Part shown: positions 41,646-49,656 of the stretch, one piece after another
Position numbering within the stretch: position 1 is the first letter of the stretch
Layout of the letters: each line of letters begins with the position of its first letter
NCBI RefSeq assembly: GCF_017877355.1
Contig: NZ_JAGIPR010000001.1
Coordinates: 496,001 to 560,000 of the forward strand
DNA from: Chryseobacterium jejuense
GTDB lineage: Bacteria > Bacteroidota > Bacteroidia > Flavobacteriales > Weeksellaceae
Length of the DNA stretch: 64,000 bases
Reading direction: 5' to 3'
Notes under the pieces: generated by a model
What the model was told of the DNA's origin: nothing
The model's database searches: none
Seen by the model: only the letters and a program-made list of their open reading frames with translations
Translations under genes and position numbers: made by a program

Positions 41646-42488
41646 TTAAGAAAAGATATCGAAATTTTTACCGTCAAAACTGGCGAAAACCATAGTAGGA
41701 TAGGAGTCCTGATGATAAACATTCCCGTCTTTATCAATGGCAATGGCACCTGCAAATCCGTCAATTGTTTTAAGTTCATCAAAAGTCTTAGTGAAAGCCG
41801 TTTCAAGGCTCATTCCATCTGTTACCCGGGTTACAATTTTTGCGGCAGTAGCATTGCTTACAATATCTTCTCCTACACCTGTACAGCTTACTGCACAGAA
41901 GGCGTTGGCATAATTTCCGGCCACTGTGGCAGAGTCTGAAATTCTTCCCGGGATCTCAAAGCCTTTTCCTCCTGTAGAAGTCGCAACAGCCAGTTTTCCA
42001 TCCTTATCGATGGCTACACAGCCTACTGTTCCTTTTCCACCATTACCAAGTTTAGCTTCATATTCTTTTCTTCTCTGCGGAATTTCAGTTGAGAAGTTCT
42101 CAAACCCATGTTCTGTGGCATAGCGTTTTGCTCCTTGTCCGCCTAAAACCCGGTCATCCTCTCCAATAAGATCTTTTGCTACAAAAATGGGGTTTTTTAC
42201 ATCCTGAATATTGATAACGCCACTTAATTTCTGAGTTTCACCATTCATAATAGCGGCGCTCATCCGGATTATACCATCACTCTGAATCTGTGAACCAATT
42301 CCTGCATTATATAAAGGATCATCTTCCAGTAAAGAAACTGCATAAGCCACCGCATCAAAAGCGGAATGAGTCTGAAGATAATGAAATGCCTTTTCAGCAA
42401 TTTCTTTTAAAGAGTTTTGTTTGGCTGTTTTTACTTCATGGCTTTGGTCACTTTCCGAGAAGAAGCCTCCGTGAATGATGATTTTCAT
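41646..42488 (-). CDS. Isoaspartyl peptidase / plant-type L-asparaginase
   Basis: A 280-residue Ntn-hydrolase precursor. Autocleavage before Thr154 in Gly-Lys-Gly-Thr-Val-Gly-Cys-Val-Ala would release the beta subunit with N-terminal Thr as nucleophile. The start Ile-Ile-Ile-His-Gly-Gly, Asn-Ala-Gly-Ile-Gly-Ser, and Ser-Thr-Gly-Gly after the Thr are typical. Such enzymes hydrolyse beta-aspartyl dipeptides; here the likely substrate is beta-Asp-Arg from cyanophycinase, encoded 220 bases upstream on the same strand. The frame is open to 42563, but the usual start is 42488. No signal peptide, so cytoplasmic. Confidence 0.9.
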   Translation of the reverse strand: MKIIIHGGFFSESDQSHEVKTAKQNSLKEIAEKAFHYLQTHSAFDAVAYAVSLLEDDPLYNAGIGSQIQSDGIIRMSAAIMNGETQKLSGVINIQDVKNPIFVAKDLIGEDDRVLGGQGAKRYATEHGFENFSTEIPQRRKEYEAKLGNGGKGTVGCVAIDKDGKLAVATSTGGKGFEIPGRISDSATVAGNYANAFCAVSCTGVGEDIVSNATAAKIVTRVTDGMSLETAFTKTFDELKTIDGFAGAIAIDKDGNVYHQDSYPTMVFASFDGKNFDIFS

Positions 42489-42660
42489 AGAATATAAATG
42501 AGAGTTGATAAATATTTTTACTAAATTAAGGTATAAATATATTAGATTAAAGATAAATCTCAATATTTGTTTAATTAAATCAATAGTGGTGGGCTTTAGC
42601 GTACTTTAAAGTAAAAAGATCAAATCCATTGGTTTTAGCCAAAGCTTAATAGGAATGTTA

Positions 42661-42689
42661 AATAAAAAAACGGAACCGAGGTTCCGTTT
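42661..42689 (-). terminator. Terminator downstream of cyanophycinase
   Basis: On the minus strand AAACGGAACC and GGTTCCGTTT form a ten-base-pair hairpin followed by T residues. It lies 20 bases past the cphB stop and may separate cphB from the isoaspartyl peptidase gene. Confidence 0.8.
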
Positions 42690-42708
42690 GTATAGTTGTT
42701 CTTTTGTT

Positions 42709-43599
42709 CTATTTATCTTGTGGAATAGGATTGAATTGTGAGTTCTCAATGGTAAGAGTTTTAGTCGTAAGATCATAATGATCGTTCATAGACATCACAT
42801 GAACCGTTAAATTATCAATAGAAATAGGTTCTCCAAGATTGATATTGGTCAGGTTGGTATCCTTAATAAATCTTCCGTCTACCAGAATCACAAGTCCTGA
42901 ACCTACAGCCGTCATTACATCATTATGAATGAAAAGTCCTGTATCTTCCCCAAGTCCGATTCCAAGGGTTCTTGGGTTATTCACTACTGCCTGGAAAAGA
43001 CGTCCGATTCTGCCTCTTTGTACAAAATGCGTATCAATGATAACGTTATCTATTAACCCTAACCCTTGTGTTGTTTTAATTTCCCCCTTCAATAGAGCCT
43101 CAGAACTGCTTCCCTGATAGATCATATTTTCAGATGCAGCAGCAGCACCGGCAGAAGTTCCGGAATAGATAAAATCCTGTTCCTGATATTTTAATAGAAT
43201 GGTATCGTGAAATCTTGTTCCACCCAGAATAGAAGTCAGCCTTAGCTGGTCTCCACCGGTAAACATCATCACGTCTGCAGCGTTTGCTCTTGCCACCATT
43301 GCATCAGAGTTAGCCTCTTCACGGTTGTGAATATCAAGAATGTTCACATTTTTCGCCCCTAGGAATTCGAAGGCTTTTTTATATTCTGTACCTACAATCT
43401 GAGGAATTTGAGAGGCTGTTGTTACGATTTCAATAACAGAATCTTCCTTATGCTTTGATTCGCTGATGATCTTTCGCAAGATTCCACGTTCAAAAAAATT
43501 AAGATTCTTTTCAATATTCTGATCATAGTCGGTTTCTGCAAAGCTTCCTTTATTTACAGCTCCTCCGATAACTATTAATTTTCCTACAGGTTTAGTCAT
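42709..43599 (-). CDS. cphB: Cyanophycinase
   Basis: A 296-residue serine exopeptidase of peptidase family S51 that degrades cyanophycin to beta-Asp-Arg dipeptides. The nucleophile is Ser149 in Ile-Tyr-Ser-Gly-Thr-Ser-Ala-Gly-Ala; Met-Phe-Thr-Gly-Gly-Asp-Gln and Ile-Asp-Thr-His-Phe-Val-Gln-Arg-Gly-Arg are other family motifs. There is no signal peptide, so it acts inside the cell, on the organism's own granules. It is divergent from cphA with 197 bases between the starts, and the isoaspartyl peptidase is next downstream, giving a complete breakdown pathway. Confidence 0.95.
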   Translation of the reverse strand: MTKPVGKLIVIGGAVNKGSFAETDYDQNIEKNLNFFERGILRKIISESKHKEDSVIEIVTTASQIPQIVGTEYKKAFEFLGAKNVNILDIHNREEANSDAMVARANAADVMMFTGGDQLRLTSILGGTRFHDTILLKYQEQDFIYSGTSAGAAAASENMIYQGSSSEALLKGEIKTTQGLGLIDNVIIDTHFVQRGRIGRLFQAVVNNPRTLGIGLGEDTGLFIHNDVMTAVGSGLVILVDGRFIKDTNLTNINLGEPISIDNLTVHVMSMNDHYDLTTKTLTIENSQFNPIPQDK

Positions 43600-43744
43600 G
43601 GTACAAAATTAAAAAATAATTAACATATTTGGCGAAATTCGTGCCATCTTTAGTTGATTTTTAATGTTTTAAAAATGTTAATTAAATTTAATTCTTTTTT
43701 GATAAATCTTCATGCTTGCTATGGTTTTGTTTAGGGTTTTATAT

Positions 43745-43752
43745 TATATTTG
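43745..43752 (+). promoter_or_regulatory. Candidate -7 box (TATATTTG) for cphA
   Basis: TATATTTG lies 45 bases before the cphA start. A TTTG at 43726-43729 is only 15 bases upstream, shorter than ideal, so the promoter is tentative. Confidence 0.35.
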
Positions 43753-43796
43753 ATTGTAAAATAAGTTATTGTTAACTGTTAAAATGCCAATAGACT

Positions 43797-46427
43797 ATGA
43801 AAATTGAAAAGATTCAGGCACTGCGTGGTCCTAACATCTGGAGTATCAGAAGAAAAAAGCTGATACAGATGAGGTTGGACCTTGAAGAAATGGAGAATTA
43901 TCCCACCAATAAAATTGATGGATTCAGAGAAAGAATTGAGAAACTGATCCCGTCACTGATTACCCATAGGTGTTCAGAAGGAGTGGAAGGAGGTTTTTTC
44001 CATAGAGTGGAAACGGGAACCTGGATGGGGCATGTCATTGAGCATATTGCCTTGGAAATACAGACCTTGGCGGGGATGGATGTTGGCTTTGGAAGAACCC
44101 GGGAAACGAAAAGTCCGGGAGTGTATAATGTGGTATTCAATTATTTGGAAGAAAATGTAGGAATCTATGCTGCTGAAGAAGCCGTAAAGATCGCAGAAGC
44201 TTTAATTGAAGACAAAGATTATAATCTGAATGCCTGTATTCAGAAACTGAAAGAGATCAGAGAGCGTGTTCGTCTGGGACCATCTACCGGAAGTATTGTG
44301 GAAGAAGCTGTTTCCAGAAAAATACCATGGATCAGATTAGGGACAAATTCACTGGTACAGCTTGGATATGGCGTAAATCAACAACGTTTTCAGGCTACGA
44401 TTACCGGAAAAACCAGCTCTATTGCTGTGGATATTGCCTGTAACAAAGAATTAACAAAAAGAATGCTCCATGATGCAGCTATTCCTGTACCTATAGGAGA
44501 CTTGGTTGTTGATGAAGAGGATTTAGATAAGATAATCAAAAAAATAGGGTACCCCATCGTTCTAAAACCTTTGGATGGAAATCATGGAAAAGGTTCATCT
44601 ATCAATGTTACTGATTGGGAGGCTGCCAAAATAGGATTGGAACATGCCCAGAAATACTCCAGAAAGGTAATTGTTGAAAAATATATTACAGGATATGATT
44701 TCAGGGTATTGGTAATTGATAATAAGATGGTTGCTGCAGCAAGAAGAGTTCCGGCTCACATCGTTGGAGATGGTGAACTAAATATTCAGCAGCTTATTGA
44801 TAAAGAAAATAAAGATCCGCGAAGAGGATATGGTCATGAGAATGTCCTTACCGAAATTGAAGTGGATAAGGATACTTTGGAACTGCTTGAAAAGCTTCAG
44901 TATACGCTGGGAACAATTCCACAAAGAGGAGAAATAGTGTACCTGAAATCAACAGCCAATCTTTCTACGGGAGGTACATCGATAGATGTTACCGATATGG
45001 TACATCCGGAAAATATCACCATGGCAGAAAGAGTTTCCAAAATTATAGGACTGGATGTTTGCGGGATTGATATTATGGCGGAAAACCTTACACAACCCTT
45101 AAAAGAAAGTGGTGGAGCCATTATTGAGGTAAATGCTGCACCAGGATTTAGAATGCACCTTGCTCCAAGTGAAGGGCTTCCAAGAAATGTTGCGGCACCC
45201 GTTGTGGATATGTTGTATCCACAAGGAAAACCTTTTACCATTCCAATTATTGCAGTAACAGGTACAAACGGAAAGACAACCACAACAAGATTGATTTCCC
45301 ATATTGTAAAAAGCAATGGCTATAGAGTAGGCTTCACCACATCTGACGGGATTTATATTCAAAATACAATGCTGTCAAAAGGTGATACTACCGGACCGAT
45401 TTCAGCAGAATTTATTTTAAAAGATCCTACTGTAGAATTTGCTGTTCTTGAAACGGCAAGAGGCGGAATTCTCCGTTCCGGATTAGGATTTTCACAATGT
45501 GATATCGGGGTTCTCACCAATATTGAAGAAGATCATCTGGGAATGAATGACATTCACAATTTAAAGGATCTTACCAAAGTAAAGCGCGTTGTATTAGATA
45601 GTGTAAAGAAAACCGGCTGGAGCGTTCTGAATGCAGACAATGAATATTCCATGAAAATTGTGAATGATCTCGATTCTAATGTAGCGATTTTCAGTATGGA
45701 TGAAAATAATCCTCATATTGTAAAATTTGCAAAAGAGGGAAGAATTACCTGTGTTTATGAAGAAGGTTTTGTAACCATTAAAAAAGGAGACTGGAAGATC
45801 AGAATCGGTAAGGCGAAAGATTTCCCGATTACAATGGAAGGGAAAGCCAGATTCATGATCGAAAATGTACTGGCAGCCAGTTTGGCAAGTTATCTTTATG
45901 GATTTGGAATTGAGGATATTTCCAATTCACTGAGAACCTTTATTCCAAGTGCACAGCTTACTCCGGGGAGATTAAATGTCTTTAAGTTTAAAAACTTTAA
46001 AGTATTGATCGATTTTGCTCACAATCCGTCCGGATATGAAGCTATTGAAGATTATCTGAAAAATATTGAAGCTACAAAGAAAATAGGGATTATTTCCGGT
46101 GTTGGAGACAGAAGAGATAATGATATCAGGGAATGTGGGAAAATTGCAGGAAGAATGTTTGATCATATCATCATCCGTAATGAAAAACATCTTCGGGGAA
46201 GAACCGAGGAAGAGATCAACGGATTGATTATTGAAGGAATGCAGGCTTCAGGAAAAGATGTCAGCTACGAGATTATTCCTAAAGAAATAGAAGCGTTAAA
46301 ACATGCGATGGGAATGGCGGAAGAAGGCACATTCATCACCGCTTTAAGCGATGTAATTTCTAATGCTATTGATCTTGTTCAGGAATATCAGGCAAGAGAA
46401 TTGTTGGAAGATGATAAAAACTTATAA
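43797..46427 (+). CDS. cphA: Cyanophycin synthetase
   Basis: An 876-residue enzyme that makes multi-L-arginyl-poly-L-aspartate from Asp, Arg and ATP. An N-terminal region (1-160) leads to an ATP-grasp domain (about 200-470, with Ile-Val-Leu-Lys-Pro-Leu-Asp-Gly-Asn-His-Gly-Lys-Gly and Ile-Ile-Glu-Val-Asn-Ala-Ala-Pro-Gly), which adds Arg or Asp as in known enzymes. A Mur-ligase-like domain follows with Gly-Thr-Asn-Gly-Lys-Thr-Thr near residue 488 and Ile-Asp-Phe-Ala-His-Asn-Pro-Ser-Gly later. The length is typical. It is divergent from cphB and ends at a terminator. Arginine storage is the expected role. Confidence 0.95.
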   Translation: MKIEKIQALRGPNIWSIRRKKLIQMRLDLEEMENYPTNKIDGFRERIEKLIPSLITHRCSEGVEGGFFHRVETGTWMGHVIEHIALEIQTLAGMDVGFGRTRETKSPGVYNVVFNYLEENVGIYAAEEAVKIAEALIEDKDYNLNACIQKLKEIRERVRLGPSTGSIVEEAVSRKIPWIRLGTNSLVQLGYGVNQQRFQATITGKTSSIAVDIACNKELTKRMLHDAAIPVPIGDLVVDEEDLDKIIKKIGYPIVLKPLDGNHGKGSSINVTDWEAAKIGLEHAQKYSRKVIVEKYITGYDFRVLVIDNKMVAAARRVPAHIVGDGELNIQQLIDKENKDPRRGYGHENVLTEIEVDKDTLELLEKLQYTLGTIPQRGEIVYLKSTANLSTGGTSIDVTDMVHPENITMAERVSKIIGLDVCGIDIMAENLTQPLKESGGAIIEVNAAPGFRMHLAPSEGLPRNVAAPVVDMLYPQGKPFTIPIIAVTGTNGKTTTTRLISHIVKSNGYRVGFTTSDGIYIQNTMLSKGDTTGPISAEFILKDPTVEFAVLETARGGILRSGLGFSQCDIGVLTNIEEDHLGMNDIHNLKDLTKVKRVVLDSVKKTGWSVLNADNEYSMKIVNDLDSNVAIFSMDENNPHIVKFAKEGRITCVYEEGFVTIKKGDWKIRIGKAKDFPITMEGKARFMIENVLAASLASYLYGFGIEDISNSLRTFIPSAQLTPGRLNVFKFKNFKVLIDFAHNPSGYEAIEDYLKNIEATKKIGIISGVGDRRDNDIRECGKIAGRMFDHIIIRNEKHLRGRTEEEINGLIIEGMQASGKDVSYEIIPKEIEALKHAMGMAEEGTFITALSDVISNAIDLVQEYQARELLEDDKNL

Positions 46428-46453
46428 ATAAATCTTTATAAACTTATTAAAAT

Positions 46454-46493
46454 TGCAATGTGGAAAGAATAAAAACACATTGCATTTTTTTTT
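46454..46493 (+). terminator. Terminator of cphA
   Basis: TGCAATGTG pairs with CACATTGCA around a 13-base loop and is followed by a run of nine T, 27 bases after the cphA stop. Confidence 0.85.
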
Positions 46494-46584
46494 ACAATGA
46501 CTACATTAAAAGTAGTAGCTATTTTTAACTTTTTTAGAAGAGATAAAAAATAAAAAATATTAACTTGCCATCCTATCGGTTTTT

Positions 46585-48015
46585 ATGAAAAAGGCACTCT
46601 TTATTTTCTTTCTTTATTTTTGTGTACTGTCCTATTCTCAAAACTATACTCCTGCAGAGCTGGATAATATCACCAATATCTATAAAAACAGAGGAGAATA
46701 TGAAAAGGTATTTCAATACAATATAGCAGCGCTCCGATATTATAAAGAGCAAGATAACCCTGAAGGTGAGGCTTTAGCCAATATCAATATTGCTAATGCA
46801 CTTTCTACATTTGATGAGCATCAGAAAAGCCTTCACTATCTGGATGAAGCTGGAAAAAAGCTCAAATTGATTAATAACAATGGACTGAATGCCAGATTGT
46901 GTAATGAAATTGCGAGAAATTATGCTTTCTTAGGACTTTACAATCAGGCCAATATTCAACTGGATAAATCTATAGAATATCTTAAGCATGCTCCTGATAC
47001 AAAAGAGAACAAGAGCTCTTTATTTTTTGTGTATATCTGGAAGTGGTCTAATTTTGAAGATTTAAAGCTTCCGGATTCTATTAATATAATGCGTAAAAAA
47101 GGAGTAAAGACCTTTCCTAATGAACCCAAAATTTATGTAAGAATTGCAGAACAGCTTTTATCCCAAAAACAACAACTAGATTCTGTAGAATACTATCTGA
47201 ATAAGGCATATGGATTAGCTGTAAAGAATAATCGCTCTCTCCATACTTACGGAGCCATTGCAACAAGACGCGGAAACCTGTACACCCTGAAAAAAGACTA
47301 CCAAAAAGCGCTCAAATATTATCAGGAATCTTTACCCATTTATCTGAAAATAGATCGTGGGGCAGATATTATAGACACTTATAAAAATATCTACCAAACT
47401 TATCTGGCTTTAGGTGATACTCCAAAAGCCAATGAGTATCTTACAAAATATACAAAACTCAATGACAGCATTCACTCAGGAGAAAGAAAAGCTGTGGCTT
47501 CTGTCATTAATAACCTTGCCATTGAACAGGAAAAAGAACGAAATAATCTCTACTTAATTATTACTGCCATTGCCTGTATTGCAGCAGCTTCTCTTATAGC
47601 TGTATTTATGATTCGGAAACGACATAAAAATAATAATAAAGGGAGAGATCAGCTTCTTGAAGAACAGAAAAAAATTATCAGTGAAAAAACGATAGAAACG
47701 GATCAACTGAAAAAGAAAGTAGATACTTCAATTAATGATTTGTCTAAAATGGCAATATCCAATAATCCTTTTTTCATAAGCAAGTTTAAAGAAGTATATC
47801 CCGAATTTTATACAAAACTGACTTCACAATACCCTGAACTTACCAATCATGATATAAAGTTTATTGCTTATTTAAGACTTAATCTTACCAACAAAGAAAT
47901 CGGACAATGCGGAAATGTAACGGTAAGAGCAGTTGAAACTAAGAAATACAGACTTAAAAAGAAACTTGAATTGCCCACAGATGTAGACTTGGGAACCTGG
48001 GTTTTAGAACTATAA
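46585..48015 (+). CDS. Membrane-bound TPR regulator with LuxR-type HTH
   Basis: A 476-residue regulator of the flavobacterial TPR-TM-HTH kind. A signal peptide (residues 1-18, Ser-Tyr-Ser-Gln) leads to about six periplasmic TPR units (residues 25-305), one transmembrane helix (about 313-336, Leu-Ile-Ile-Thr-Ala-Ile-Ala-Cys-Ile-Ala-Ala-Ala), a basic coiled linker, and a C-terminal helix-turn-helix: Leu-Thr-Asn-His-Asp-Ile-Lys-Phe-Ile-Ala...Asn-Lys-Glu-Ile-Gly...Thr-Val-Arg-Ala-Val-Glu-Thr-Lys-Lys-Tyr-Arg. It probably passes a periplasmic signal to DNA. Targets are unknown; it stands between cphA and the convergent beta-lactamase gene. Confidence 0.85.
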   Translation: MKKALFIFFLYFCVLSYSQNYTPAELDNITNIYKNRGEYEKVFQYNIAALRYYKEQDNPEGEALANINIANALSTFDEHQKSLHYLDEAGKKLKLINNNGLNARLCNEIARNYAFLGLYNQANIQLDKSIEYLKHAPDTKENKSSLFFVYIWKWSNFEDLKLPDSINIMRKKGVKTFPNEPKIYVRIAEQLLSQKQQLDSVEYYLNKAYGLAVKNNRSLHTYGAIATRRGNLYTLKKDYQKALKYYQESLPIYLKIDRGADIIDTYKNIYQTYLALGDTPKANEYLTKYTKLNDSIHSGERKAVASVINNLAIEQEKERNNLYLIITAIACIAAASLIAVFMIRKRHKNNNKGRDQLLEEQKKIISEKTIETDQLKKKVDTSINDLSKMAISNNPFFISKFKEVYPEFYTKLTSQYPELTNHDIKFIAYLRLNLTNKEIGQCGNVTVRAVETKKYRLKKKLELPTDVDLGTWVLEL

Positions 48016-48017
48016 TT

Positions 48018-48156
48018 AAAAAAGAGGTTATTTCACAAAGGTTACTTTAAGTGATATGAAGTATAGTGAATAATGATATCCCTTTGTTGAAACCAAATAT
48101 TCAACATCATCAATGATAAAAGTCAAATATTCACTTTTTTAAAACAACCTCTTTTT
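48018..48156. repeat. Intergenic element with long-range inverted ends
   Basis: AAAAAAGAGGTT (48018-48029) and AACCTCTTTTT (48146-48156) are inverted at the ends; a nested CAAAGG/CCTTTG pair lies inside, plus repeated ATTCAAC/ATTCAC words. It fills the gap between the convergent regulator and beta-lactamase genes. It may fold in RNA from both sides, but the outer loop is too long for a normal terminator. Confidence 0.35.
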
Positions 48157-48168
48157 CAAATTGATCTA

Positions 48169-49341
48169 TTATCGTTTTTCAGATTTTTCTATATACATAA
48201 GTATTTTATAAGCAATATCAATCCTTTCAGAATTAGGGTAATTTTTATTTGCAAGAATTACGATACCAATCTTTTTTGAAGGAACATACATTGCATAAGC
48301 TCCAAAACCATTTGTAGAACCCGTTTTATTGATTAGCACATCAGATTTTGGCTTTTCATGAGGAAGAATTTCTTTTACCGGATTGGACTTGTAGATCATA
48401 TCATATGAATTTCCTTTTTGTAGCTGTTCCAGTGTTACCGGGTAATTATATTGTTCCCAAATGAGATCTTGGGTCATTTCCGTGGTATTGAAATAGCCGG
48501 TATGTGTATTCATTATAGCAGCAGATAATTTACTGTCAATGTTTCCGATTCCCATATTAGCATCTACAAACCTGATCATATCCTGTGTACATGATTTTAC
48601 TCCGTAAGCTTCATCAGCCAAAACTCCTGGGTTTACACGGATGGGTTCATCATTTTTATTATAACCGAATGCATAATCCTTCATGTTTTTGGCTGGTATA
48701 TTATAAAATGTATTGTTTAAACCCATTTTAGTGAAGACATTTTGGGTCATTGCTTTTGTGAAAGGCTGTTTGAATGTTTTTCCTGCAATAATACCTAACA
48801 GACCAATGCTCGGATTCGTGTATATTCTTTGAGTGCTTACCGGATAATCAGGTTTCCATGATTTGTAGTAATTGATGAGTTGCTCGTTGTTAGTAACCTC
48901 ATCAGGCAATTGTAGGGTAAACCCACCAGCGGTATGCGTTCCAAGATTGTAAAGTTTTATTTGGTCGAAAGCTTTGTTTTTCAGCTCAGGCATGTATTTG
49001 CTCACAGGATCGGAAAAGTTAAGTGTTCCGTTCATTTGTGATAAACTGGCTAACGTAACCGTGAATGTTTTGCTTACAGAACCTAGTTCGAATAAAGTTT
49101 TATTGGTAACCTCTACATGATCTGCTTTTGAAGCCAGTCCGTAATTAAAAAAGGTATGTTTACCGTTTATACTTACTGCAATACTTAATCCCGGAATTTT
49201 ATTCTTCTCCATCACCGGCTTTACTACGGCATCCAAATAAAGGTCAAGCTCTGACTGATCCTTTTTTTTCAGATGGGTATTACAGCCTGATAAAAAAGAT
49301 AAACATAATACCATAACAGATGTGCTTTTTAAGCTTCGCAT
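48169..49341 (-). CDS. Class C (AmpC-type) beta-lactamase, predicted lipoprotein
   Basis: A 390-residue serine beta-lactamase. The class C motifs are all present: nucleophile Ser88 and Lys91 in Ser-Val-Ser-Lys, Tyr174-Thr-Asn176, and Lys339-Thr-Gly341; Ile-Gly-Ile-Val-Ile-Leu-Ala-Asn-Lys-Asn-Tyr-Pro near the C-terminus is AmpC-like. The signal ends in a lipobox (Leu-Ser-Gly-Cys20), so the enzyme is probably a membrane-anchored periplasmic lipoprotein. It should hydrolyse beta-lactam rings, though a peptidase or esterase role (as in some serine-hydrolase relatives) is possible. A BlaI-like palindrome lies about 100 bases upstream; no ampR or blaI gene is nearby. Confidence 0.88.
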   Translation of the reverse strand: MRSLKSTSVMVLCLSFLSGCNTHLKKKDQSELDLYLDAVVKPVMEKNKIPGLSIAVSINGKHTFFNYGLASKADHVEVTNKTLFELGSVSKTFTVTLASLSQMNGTLNFSDPVSKYMPELKNKAFDQIKLYNLGTHTAGGFTLQLPDEVTNNEQLINYYKSWKPDYPVSTQRIYTNPSIGLLGIIAGKTFKQPFTKAMTQNVFTKMGLNNTFYNIPAKNMKDYAFGYNKNDEPIRVNPGVLADEAYGVKSCTQDMIRFVDANMGIGNIDSKLSAAIMNTHTGYFNTTEMTQDLIWEQYNYPVTLEQLQKGNSYDMIYKSNPVKEILPHEKPKSDVLINKTGSTNGFGAYAMYVPSKKIGIVILANKNYPNSERIDIAYKILMYIEKSEKR

Positions 49342-49435
49342 ATTTTAAAATTTTATAATTGAATTTTTACTACTCTTTATAATGAGAAATTTCTGAAAAT
49401 TTTTAAGCGAAAGTAAAATAAATTTCCAAAAGCAA

Positions 49436-49457
49436 CTCTACTACAATTGTACTACAG
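49436..49457 (-). promoter_or_regulatory. BlaI/MecI-like palindromic operator candidate
   Basis: CTCTACTACAA is followed by its imperfect inverse TTGTACTACAG; the core TACAATTGTA (49442-49451) fits the TACAnnTGTA core of BlaI/MecI operators. It lies 95 bases upstream of the beta-lactamase start. The rest of the 315-base gap is AT-rich, with no gene; a TAnnTTTG box is not clear. Confidence 0.4.
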
Positions 49458-49592
49458 TGTTTTAATGTGTTGGTAATTAGTGTTTTATTGTTTTGACTGG
49501 AGGGCTTTTGAAGTAAAAATAAATCAGCAGAAAATAATCAATGGAAAGAGTTTTATTTTAAAAAAAGGAGATAATTGGTAAGTATATTATAA

Positions 49593-49627
49593 TGAATCCG
49601 GCTGAACCGAAGGTTCAGCCGGATTCA
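49593..49627 (-). terminator. Strong hairpin at the end of the ATP-grasp cluster
   Basis: TGAATCCGGCTGAACC pairs perfectly with GGTTCAGCCGGATTCA around GAA (16 base pairs), 29 bases past the stop of the last cluster gene. The following minus-strand bases are AT-rich rather than a pure T run. Confidence 0.75.
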
Positions 49628-49656
49628 ATTTTATTTCAGATCATCATCAAGGAATC

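Noticed and set aside
44897..45362. Open frames opposite cphA
   Set aside because: Antisense shadows of the Mur-ligase region; no family motif.
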